A stretch of DNA of 64,000 nucleotides. Origin: Carposina sasakii. Taxonomy: Eukaryota; Arthropoda; Insecta; Lepidoptera; Carposinidae. The translations under genes and the position numbers were made by a program. Every line of letters starts with the position of its first letter. Within the stretch, counting starts at the first letter, position 1. The stretch is from assembly GCA_014607495.2 (NCBI GenBank), contig CP053160.1, positions 4,216,001-4,280,000 on the forward strand, read 5' to 3'. The notes under the pieces were generated by a model that was not told where the DNA came from, made no database searches, and was given only the letters and a program-made list of their open reading frames with translations. Positions 24,901 through 36,900 of the stretch are shown here, in pieces.

Positions 24901-27900
24901 AAACAAACACAAACAGATTGCCTACTTCTTCACTGTGTAGCATCTGTGCCCAAAAGCAACCTCCCATTTAAGTATTATCCATATTATGATACGGCTTAAA
25001 TCGCGGGATAATTATATTTTTACATTAGCTAAGCTTTTATTTATATCCATAATTAGTTATCACTGCCATCTTAACGCTGGCTTAGCTTATTCGAAATAAA
25101 TATAGATAAATACAAATGCTTATCTAATTATTGTGGGAATGGATTTTATCTATATCTGCCTATCAATTATAAATTCAGAGAAGAGACTACGTCTCATAAA
25201 TAAAATAACATTTGATTGAAGCAAAATGATTGAAGTTGCGAAGAATAATGGCATTTTTATGCCTTCCAGATTTCAGCGATGGTTATGAAATGTGCAGTAA
25301 GAAGACTCCATCGAAGCTAATCCGTGAACATTATTGTGTTAAGTTCATTTTCTGCTCGAGAATCTGATGGTTAGTTTACCATGAAATGTCAGGAAACCTA
25401 TCATCTCAACACTTAAAAAATAATCGGATTATAATATCCATTCACTTCCGTTCCGATTCCAACGAGAAAAAACAAATACATCAATCAGGAGAACACTCAA
25501 AATTCTGGAACTGACGTAACTGGACTGTTTCATCTTAACCCACTAAAAATGTTAAAACAAATATGTCTAGAGTTAATAGAGTATTTATCCAAAGTCAATA
25601 TTAGATGGTAAGGTTAACCGTCACAGTTGACTAGTCGCTCGCTTCTTTGAAGTAAATAGGATATAGTTTTTAGACAGGCCTTGACTTTCGGCGTACGAGC
25701 GTTGATAAATTATGGGTAGTATTTAAACGCACATCAAATAAAATGATTTTTAGTCACACATAATCGGAATTCACATCAAAATTACTGATTGCACAGCAAA
25801 ATACTCAAATAAGAATATTGCTAAACAAACTGCAATTTATATTTGTGGTATACCGCTATTTATCTTAAAATGAAGCTTTTCTATTAATGAACAGCTAATA
25901 TTTCCTAATGCACTTATACCTATTAACTTTTAATTTTTTAAAAACAGCTTCTATATTTATTTAACATACAGCAATTAACCCGAATGAAACGGCATTTAAT
26001 TTTTAACCGACTTCAAAAAAAGGAGGAGGTTCTCAATTCGTCTGTATGTATAATTTTTTTTATGTATGTTCACCGATATTTCCGTCAATTATAAACGGAT
26101 TTCAAAATTTTTTTTTTTTGTTGGATAGAGTTCACTTCTGAGGTGGTCCCATTTTCACCAGGTCAGGATCTGATGATGGGATCCAGGAGAAATCAAGGGC
26201 AACCACCGAAAATTGTATGCACGCATGGTGCTTTTGTTACGTAATCATGTCTTACTCAGGTATATGCTTCAGGGTGTCAACATCTAATGCTGCTGTGCTG
26301 ATGATGAAGCTACAGAACTCCTTAACGGTTAGGAGTTTGGATACAGTACTGCAATTGATCAATGGAAACTATTTAGTAGTATGTAGGGCTAACATGTTAC
26401 TTGAATCAACATCTGATGCTGCTGTGCTGATGATGAAGCTACAGAACTCCTTAACGGTTAGGAGTTGGGAGACAGTACTGCAATAGGTCGATGAAAACTA
26501 TTTAGTAGTATATAAGGCTAACGTGTTACTTGAATCAACATCTGATGCTGCTGTGCTGATGATGAAGCTACAGAACTCCTTAACGGTTAGGAGTTGGGAG
26601 ACAGTACAGCAATTGGTCGATGAAAACTATTTAGTAGTGTGTAGGGCTGACGTATTACTCGAATCAACATCTGATGCTGCTGTGCTGATGATAAAGCTAC
26701 AGAACTCCTTAACGGTTACGAGTTGGGAGACAGTACAGCAATTGGTCGATGGAAACTATTTAGTAGTATGTAGGGCTAACGTGTTACTTGAATCAACATC
26801 TGATGCTGCTGTGCTGATGATGAAGCTACAGAACTCCACAGTACTGCAATTGGTCGATGGAAACTATTTATTAGTATGTAGGGCTAACGTGTTACTTGAA
26901 TCAACATCTGATGCTGCTGTTCTGACGATGAAGCTACAGAACTCCTTAACGGTTAGGAGTTGGGAGACAGTACTGCAATTGGTCGATGGAAACTATACAG
27001 GATGTTTTTTTGTGGCCACCTTTAACGAAGGGTACGTATTCTATACATGAAATAAAGTAAGTTTATGGCAAAAAAAATGCTGGGAAAAAATAATTATTAA
27101 AAAAAAAAAATTTTAATTCCTTGATCGTGCGAAATTTATAGTGTCTAGTGTTTATGTTAGTTTTTTTATAGACAGATATTAATTATTTTTCGTGAAAAAA
27201 TCCTGCTACGCGCGTCTATGTGCATTTATGCAGAAAAACGCAGTCTATTTACTCAACTTTGGACCCTAATATTTTGGAAACCAGACACTTCCCAGGTATG
27301 CTTCCATGGAGAAAAATGATCGTGATGATGAGGAGATTCCGTAGTTTTCGGGAACGTTGACGACCAAAAATCATCCTGTATAGTAGTATGTAGGGCTAAC
27401 TTGTTGCTTGTGAGGTATACTTGAATCAACATCTGATACTGCTGTGCTGATGGTCAAGCTACAGAACTCCTTAACGGTTAGGAGTTAGGGGACAGTACTG
27501 CAATTGGTCGATGGAAACTATAAATGTAGGGCTAACGTGATACTTATACGGGTAGATACTACTCCTGAGATGGTAATGATGAAAACCTTAGGTATACATG
27601 GTGTTTTTTCGTTGCCACCCTTAAATAAGGGTACGTACTCTTTACATCAAATAAAGTAAGTTTATGCAAAAAAAAATGCTGAGAAACGATGTAAATTTTT
27701 TTGAAACAATTTTTTTATTAGGTACTTGATCGGCGAAATGTATAGTGTCCAGTGTTTATGTTAGTTTTTTTATAGACAGATATTAATTATTTCTCGTGAA
27801 AAATCTTGCTACGCGCGTCTACGTGCATTCATGCAGAAAAATGCAGTCTATTTACTCAACTTTGGACCCTAATATTTTGGAAACCAGACACTTCCCAGGT

Positions 27901-30900
27901 ATGCTTCCAAGGAGAAAAATGATAGCGATGATGAGGAGATTACGTAGTTTTCGGGAACGTTGGCGACCAAAAATCACCCTGTATAAACTAGCATCTATTT
28001 AAGTCCACAACGCATTAACACAACTAAAAATCGAGAAATAAACTGACTTTAAAAAAAAAAAATTAACCGACTTCAAACTTTAACTAAAAAGCGATAAATA
28101 ACGTAACTAATTTATCTACTTAATACATATTAAATATCTCAAATTATTTAAATATTTACAACTTAATACCTAATACTTTAACAAACTCATCTTTAACTAT
28201 TTAAATATTTATAATTATCACATATTTTTTGGAGTCGGTGCCAGCCAAACAAATCAATGTAATTAAGAAAACTGACCCACACTAAATAGTAAAAAAAACC
28301 AAGAATAGGAAATTGCATTACCGCTGCCTACTACACCGTATTGTACTACATATTTTGCCGTGTGTGTGGCTTTGCCAGTCGCGCGCGTCCATCAACACTA
28401 CGTTACCTAGGCTGGCACCGACTCCAAAAAATAAGTGATAATTATAAATATTTAAATAGTTAAAGATGAGTTTGTTAAAGTATTAGGTATTAAGTTGTAA
28501 ATATTTAAATAATTTGAGATATTTAATATGTATTAAGTAGATAAATTAGTTACGTTATTTATCGCTTTTTAGTTAAAGTTTGAAGTCGGTTAAATTTTTT
28601 TTTTAAAAGTCAGTTTATACATAATCATATTATTATTTGTTAAGTTACTATTTGTAACATTTTAACATATTGAAGTTACTATTTGTATCTGAATTTATAT
28701 TTTAGCGTTGATCTCATTATGCTATATGAGATCAATTCTAAAATATTAAATTAGATACAAATAGTAACTTCAAAATGTTTCAACAATTCGATTCTGGCAC
28801 ATCGCCGGCGCGGCCGCGGCACGCTCGCTTCGCTCGCTCGGCTCGTGCGTTGTTTGTCATACTCTAACTTAACCTAACCTATTATTTTTATCATTATTTC
28901 AATGTATGAAAAGGAAACTGTCACTATTCGACTTATTTGTTTTGCGCTAAGGTTAATTTGCTGTGCAGTCAGTATTTATGATGAGATTGTAGTATTTTTG
29001 TACCAAAAGGTATTCTTTCTTGCATTCAAGGAAAACAGTTATGGCTAATATATTTTCGAATTATCTGCTGTAGTTGTTTTGTTAAACATTTAGTTTATTT
29101 GTACAAAATTAATTTATTTGATGTAAAAAAAACATGTAAAAGATGATATTAAATTGATGGGCGATTATTTATTTGATGTGAAGTTAAAAATATCCCATAA
29201 ATTAACCGATCCGATATTGCGGTAGCAGCCGCCGATACGATATCGGACAAGTGAAATATATGAAATCCTAATAGTCCGATTTTAGAGCGGGCAAAATGCA
29301 AGACAAATAATATATTTCATTGGATAACTATGGACTATTTCAAAGCAACGATAGCAGAACTTGTAGTCATCACCTAACACGTAGACAAAGTCAACCATAA
29401 AGCTCAGTGTAGGTACCTAGTCAGTGAGAAAACTTTTGAGTAGCGAAACAACCCATAATCATATTTTTACAAAGTAAAGTACTTACTAAGTATCTATCGG
29501 AATTATGGGAATTCTAAACCAAGTTAGCTAGCCGTTAGGTATCTCTTCAAGTAAAACCTAGGTACCTACTCACTTGAAATTTAAAACAGGAAACATTAAA
29601 TAAAGTCTGGAAAATCACACAGACCGTAGGTACCTATTAAAAATGTTATGAAACTTACGAGTATCTGTCTTTTGTATTTTTTCATCCCGATAATTTGTCA
29701 CAAGCCATCCCGTGATTCGCTGAACTAATAAATACGGAACACATTGCGAAATCCTCGCTAGTCCCACGAGTCTAATAATAGTCCTAAAATATTGACAAAC
29801 CTTGACGTCATGTGACTCACTTTAAACACGATCACAGTGAACTTATTTCCTCTACTTTGTTGGACATTGTAATGGAAATTAAAGGAACTAGTAACTCCAT
29901 GATTCCGAATCCTTTACGGGACTTTACTTATAAAAATCTTTAAACTAGATACACCTATATTACTATATTATAGGTAGAAACACAGTTTATTTTCACAGAT
30001 ATTTAATTTTCATATTTATTTTGCTGTCAAAAATGAAGTATAACGAGATTGTAACTTTACGCGCGGTTTGTTAACTGGCATGGTAAAAATTTTCTCAGCG
30101 TGATTACATATGTTAAATTTCATCCCCCAAAATATTTCTTACATACATACTCGTATTCACACGGCTATATGCCATTTTGGGGTAGCCAGCGCTGCAACAT
30201 CTCGAAGGAGATCCTTACAGCCTCGTTTAATACAGCTAGGTCAGATTTTAATGATGTCGCGAGGTAACCAAGTTCGCCTTTGTATTTTAACTGATGTACT
30301 ACAATATTTGTTACGTTAGGTCTCGTCATTTTCATTTGTACCTACTATGAATCCCGGGACCAACTTTTTTGTTCGGGATTGTATTTCCTAGATACACTGT
30401 CCTGTATATGAGTATTCATAGTATGAAAGAGTTGCCATCTGCTTGCGTACGAACAAAAGAAGACTTTGTTCGTAATCTTCGAATCAGTCAAATTGCTTTT
30501 AGTACTGTCAGATCTTTTTAGATACCTGTGGAGTAGGTAGTGGCAGTATTACCTACATTATTTAAAACACTTTAGATATGTACATATTATAATTTTGTTT
30601 TGTAGCTTGATAAGTCGTAATTGACATAACGGCAGTTTTATGCGGATAGGTACCTAATTATTTAATAGGCAATGACAATACAAACTACTAGAGGAAAAAG
30701 AAGTAGGTCGATACAATTTTTTAACAAGGTATAATTAAACGTCGTACGTATGTAAATGGGAAGCTACTAACTAGGAACATTAAAAATAACTGTCTTCAGT
30801 AACAAAAGTAACAAAGAATAAGTAGTTTAACGACCTTTTTATATTTCCACGCAATTTTAGGTAGACCGTAGTGGCTCGTGCTATTATAATTCCTATAAAA

Positions 30901-33900
30901 TCTACCTATGCTGATGCGGGGCTTCACTAGAATACATCAGCTGCATCTCCGTCCGTGCATCATGTAAGAGTTGACTAAGGAACTCAGGGGCGTAAATCTC
31001 AGGTTGGCTTGTAACTTGTCGCTGATCAGGTAACATCAGCTGTCCCCGCTAAGTTAAACATGGCTGTGGGATCTCTTTTATGATCCCTGCAGTTCTGGCT
31101 ACCCCATTTCGGGAACGCAGCCGTGTATGTATAGAGGTACATCTATGTTATGTATACAGGGTTTGTGTGACAGCCAGACAAATACTGAAATAATAAACAA
31201 GTACCATTGATTTAATTTGATTTGATTATTGAATGCATTTTTAATTTGATTATACGCAATGTTTGCTTTCCGCGCCAATTGTATCGGGCGATCCTGTGAC
31301 TAGTTAAATGGGCTTATTGGTTAATTGTGTGATACATTACTGATTTTTTGACTACTTGTGACCCTCCATTGGGGTTGATCAGTATTTTGAACTTTTATGG
31401 GCCCAACTTTTTTTAAAAATCATCCATAGTTTAAATTTTTGTTTTTAAGTCATTATGTAAGGTCTACTTAAATAACTACACATTTTCCCTGAAAAAATGA
31501 AAAAATATCTGATAATTTTAAAATTTTCCTGTGAAAATTTTCAGTGGTTTTCGCCTCAGAATCATGGTTTGAAGTTGCCATATCAATATTTGCCTGGCTG
31601 TCACTTCCACCCTGTATAAAGAAAATTTGACTCTAACCAACCTAACTGATTTCGCAATCAAATATCTTTCTTTGTTCGTTGAAAAGTTCATGAAAAGACA
31701 AGGCCACCAAACACCATCAATCGAGCGACTGCACCTGCTGCAGTCTCTGTTTACACTCGCACGTAACGACCGCAAATAGATTCTCACTTCGACTGATAAA
31801 AAATACGAGTATGTAAGTATAAAAATCCGTTGAGAAAATCGGGCTAAGAACAGATTGTAAACATGTGGTTATAACAGTCAGTTGTTTGTAGATATAAAGT
31901 CAGAGTTTAGGATTAATTTGGAACCAGCCTTGTACCGCGATTTCATTACTAAAAAATAAGTTGTTAATCATGAACGTATAAAGAATAACGGACAGAGTGT
32001 TGTCACTACACGGAGTATTCATAGTAAGCTCGGTAATGTAGTAGGTATGTGTATTGACGCGTTATCCACCCACACATACAAACCATAGTAAGCTCGGCGC
32101 CTACCAGAAAATCCGTACACATATCATCGCGCCCGCCATTACTGTGCTTCAACCTGTGCAGTGACAGCATTACGTCCGGATGTAATGCTGTCACTGCACA
32201 GGTTGAAGCGCTACTCGGCGCCATTGTTCTTTATACGTTCATGTTGTTAATTTGATAAGTTATGACGTGCCCTGGGGAGGTCTACGTTTAGCAGCACAGC
32301 GGACTGCAATAGTGTATGTGTGTGTGTATATCTATGACGTCACATCTCTATCTGTTCAGCTATTAGAACTGCAGTCTTTCCCCAGTTAATCCTTCTCGAA
32401 ATAGTTATTACGTCGCCATAAGATTGTAAACCATCGCTTGAGGATTAATAAAAATTTCAATAAAAAGTATTGCTAATAAAAATAGCAATAAATTCGCTCG
32501 TTGAGTAAGCTAGCACAGTGTAGTCTGAGTGTGTGTATTATCGTATTGATCGTGGTGCAAGAGCTTTTCATGTTCGCAATTTCCGTATGGTATGTATTGC
32601 ATAAGACCAGTGCTGATGCGGGGCTTCACTAGAATACATCGGCTGCACCTCCTTCCGTGCATGTCGTAATAGGCGACTAAGCAACTCGAGCATTCGCTCA
32701 GGCGATAAGCTAGCAACTTATCACTGAACAACGTAGCTGTAGGATTTCTTTTATGATTACGCGGATCTGGCTACCCCATTTCGGGAATACAACCTGTATA
32801 TGTATGTATGTATGTATTGCATAAAGTTACCCCTGTTGGCTGACCGTTAAGGGCCCCTTTTCTGAAGAATTAGGTACCTACAAGATGCGGGCGAACCATT
32901 TTCTCGTTTTTAGTATTGAAATAAGTTTTTAGTATGTATTGAAATAGGTTTTTAGTTTATTAATAATTTTGGAGTGTTATTACTATAAATCTATCCAACC
33001 ATATCCCATAAAACTGATTATCAATTGAATTTGCATCAAAATTACTCACCCCGAGTCTTTATAGCACTAAAATGCTTTTATAATCAACCTCGCTTCTTTT
33101 AATTTTTTTAGCGATTAAAAAGTTAAATAAATTATTTTGAACCAAAAAAATCACTAAATTGAATATGATTCTGTACCTACTACCTACTTATATATTTTTT
33201 TCCAATTTTAATTATGACGATTTCTTTAAAAGCAATTTAATCAACGTAATTTCTGGCAAACGGGCCCTTAATAAAATTGCAATTGGACAACTTGACAAAT
33301 TTCACGTAGTCCAACGTCCTTGGCCAACGAGAGCCACACACATACCTACTCGTAATTAGGCAATATGATATCATGCAGTGCAGGACGCACCCCCGGAAAT
33401 GTTTTCATTTAATTAATACGAAGCGAAGCACCGTCTAAATAAAAGCTAATTTATTAAATGACCGTTAGCTGGGTGTGGCTTTATTATAATTAGGTAATCA
33501 GAGTACAGATCTTATTGTATTTGGTTATAGCAAATATATTGTCTTTGGTTATAGTAAATAATTACATATATGCAAATTGTAACGCTCGGTTCAGTCTTTT
33601 AGTTATATGAAGTTCAAAACAGACGGTAAAAGCCGATAAAGTCTGTAGACTCAAATATGCAGATCACATCGCTCTACTAGTATTTTAGTAGTCTGTGGCC
33701 AAACTACACGAAGAAAAGTCTAGTATAATAACGCCTTCAGATCACTGTTAAGGTTGCCACATTTTTATAGCGCCTCAGTCATGTTTAGGTACACGCTTGC
33801 TAAGGCTTGGCAAACCTCCGTCACACCACCACAACCGCTTCCAAATGCTTGGGTAACATTTACATGATTGTGACGGTTCAGTGTTCCGGATAGGTACATA

Positions 33901-36900
33901 AACGTAACATGGCCAAAGAACTATCCAAGTAACAAATACCGCGATTACAGCAAGCGGACTACCTATATCTATTTTAAAATCTATACTAATAGCTAGTCTG
34001 TTTGAACGCGCTAATCTCAAGAAATACTGGTTCTTCAAATCGGAATAATTCTTTCAGTGTTAGAAAGCCCATTTATCGAGGAAGGTTATATGACCCGTCC
34101 CGGCTTCGCCTGCCAAGCGGACGAAGTCGTGGGTGGCCGCTAGTAGATAGATATATCGACTCACCACTAACCACACAGCCAGTTCTTCCGATGCCAATCT
34201 TGCCGGTGTGTAGCTTCAAATAAGCTAGCACCGGGTAAGCTATGATGAGTCCAGCACAGTACGCCATGAGGCACATGCCATGCAGGTTGCGCAGGTCGGG
34301 GATCATGGCGTACACTATGAAAGTGGCCAGCAGGAATGGAACTGACAGCAGCAGACCTGGAAATATCGCATCTTTAGACTTCGACCTTGCATGGAATGAG
34401 ACTAATCTACTCGTATACAAATAAAATAAAATGCTTGGCTCTGAATGACTGATGGCTCAACGTTTGGTCCTGGATAGCCTGAAATTCTCACTGGAATGGG
34501 AAAAGAGGGAATTCTAAAGTTTACGCGAAGTCGTGGGCGTATGTAATGGTAAAAATATAGGTCTGCTGCATAGATATCTGGTCTGCGGCATCTACTTCCG
34601 TGTATGTAGTTAGAGTCGACTAAGGCACTTAGAGCTATCACCTGAGAGAACGCCCCTACTTAATTGTCACTGATCATGTGGCCCGGCTGTAGGATCTCAT
34701 TTTACAGTCCAGGCTAAAGCACATGGAAATGGTGTATGTTAAAACTTGTCGCACTTACCTGCAACTTATGTAACGTACTTATAGGTAAGTATGTAATTTC
34801 AATTCAAATTAGATTTGCAATACTCGTAATAGGGAAATTGTGAAAAGATTTTATTAAAGTATGGCTCCGGGTTGTGTTTATTTTCGTATTTTGTATTTCC
34901 AACATTCACAAAATTAGAAAAAAGTTGAAGTGGAAATTACATACACATGCTGCTAACATCTTTACCATTCCTTGTTTACCGTTGTCGGGTAAAAGATATA
35001 TGCGACCTATCGACATCGCATTCAGAAAAAATATTTAATTTTCATTCGAAGACATACCTACTCCATATGCGATGTACAGCACCGGACTGTCGTCAAAGTA
35101 GACATCATCAGGGTAGCATACTCCCGCCACCAGCCTCGGCACCTCTGAGGAGTTATCTCTCATCATGTCCACGCAGTAGACGGTGGGGGCCAGCCATTGT
35201 AGGCCGCCTGCCGCTATCTCGAAGAGCGTGCCATTCTGAAACGAAGATATAAGCATGATTAGGCAGAACTACTGGTTTGTACCTTTTGCGGAGACTGCAG
35301 GCTCTTGGGAAGAGAATACAAAGGAATTCGTAAGGAAATCGATGAATAACTTATAATTATAATCTTCTATGGTAAGGGGCATCGGGCGAAGGCTACGACG
35401 TGAACTCACAATCGTTTTGAGTGTCCATAGCGATTCAGCGTGGCCAGGCCATGAGATTGCGGATACTGTCACCGAGCGCACAATATATGTCGAGCTTACC
35501 CTAAATACATATTGTATTATTAAACCCTATATGACAGGGAGGCAGTTCCGCGGGACACTATTATCTATATGGTGGATTCTACACCTGTAGTAAATTGGTA
35601 AGCTTATTCTAGTATTCTACTGAATTTCTAAGAGATAAGCACGCCTTTGTATATTTTCCTTGTTATAAACTTTATTTGTAAAAAACTTTACTGTGTACAA
35701 TAAAGAATAAGAATTTACAGGTACTTTATTTTTGGTATTTTATTTTTAAGTATACAGGATGTTTTTTCGTTGCCACATGAAATAAAGTAAGTTTAGGTAT
35801 GCCAAAAAAAATGCTGGGAAACGATGTAAATTTTTTTGTTTTTTTTATTTTTTATTACTTGATCGGGCGAAATTTATAGTGTCCTGTGTTTATGCTAGTT
35901 TTTTCATAGACAGATATTAATTATTTATCGGGAAAAAAATCTTGCTACACGCGTCAATGTGCATTTATGCAGAAAACGCAGTCTATTTACTCAACTTTGG
36001 ACTCTAATATCTTGGGAACCAGACACTTCCCAGGTATGCTTCCATAAAGAATGAAGACCTGAACCGATTTCCACTAAACATAGCTAAGAACACTCTCGAC
36101 TGATATACCTTTCAAACAAAAAAAACCGCATTAAAATCGGATCATCCGTTTGGGAGCTACGATGCCACAGACAGACACATACACATTTACACATACACAC
36201 AGACACGTCAAACTTATAACACCCCGTCGTTTTAGCGTCGGGGGTTAAAAATGATCGTATGATAGGAGATTCCGTAGTTTTCGGGAACGTTGACGACCAA
36301 AAAACACCATATACCTAGCTACATTTCAATTAGAAACTTATTTTTCAGGCCAGATCTTCACGATTCATTATCTGCAAAGTGTTATTTATAAAATGGTTTT
36401 ATCTGTTTTTTTTTAACCTACTAATTCATGTCATAAATCGAGAAGCTTCCACATAAAATACACGTAAGTATAGAGTGGTATAGAGAAATACGACAGCCAT
36501 ATTTTTCTCTGTGTAGGTACTTGTCACATTTTGTTGCTTACTTCATTGTTATAGCTGTATTATTGTTGGCCATTTGCAAAGGAATAAAAACAATTTTTAG
36601 AGAGAAATACAGTAATGGGGTGTGTGTAGGAACGAATATAAGTATAATGCCTTCCTATTTATTAAAGTAACTAACAGGCAATAACTTTACCAAGAGAATA
36701 AAATATTGCACACAGGTTTTATGACAAATTGACGCCCAGCCTGGGGCCATTGTGAAATATTTTGAAAATATGCCTATTATTACCAAATACAGGATTTAAA
36801 AAAATGAAAATAAATTGTGTTTTTAAAAAAGTCGGTTACCAAACCCCAAAAACGTGAGATATCTCCATTTTACAAGTTGAAACTTTGTTTCATAATAATT

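Larger units (their letters stand above)
26003..28618. mobile_element. Composite insertion: AACCGACTTC-type repeat, tandem array and foldback
   Basis: It begins with TTAACCGACTTCAAA plus a GGAGGAGGTTCTCAATTCG stretch typical of an abundant lepidopteran repeat. It contains the 129-bp array, two copies of the CAGGRTG MITE and ends with a 581-bp foldback. The split flanking repeat shows that the block arrived inside an older sequence. Confidence 0.55.
17541..34164 (-). other. GPCR intron 3 (16.6 kb)
   Basis: This largest intron of the gene is filled with repeats annotated individually below: SINEs, a LINE remnant, a Penelope-like inverted repeat, a composite insertion with a tandem array and foldback, MITEs and a perfect hairpin. 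No additional exon of the receptor or other gene could be supported. Confidence 0.6.

Noticed and set aside
26217..27050. Two plus-strand ORFs of 89 and 175 codons
   Set aside because: They are reading frames through the 129-bp tandem array and an inserted MITE. There is no gene context, start or splice support.
27796..28002. 68-codon ORF with METRHFPGMLPRRK-like translation
   Set aside because: It is the internal part of a CAGGRTG MITE; equivalent frames are broken in the other copies.
34002..34424. Short ORFs on both strands over GPCR exon 3
   Set aside because: They are shadows of the TM1-TM2 exon, which has the family motifs and splice sites.
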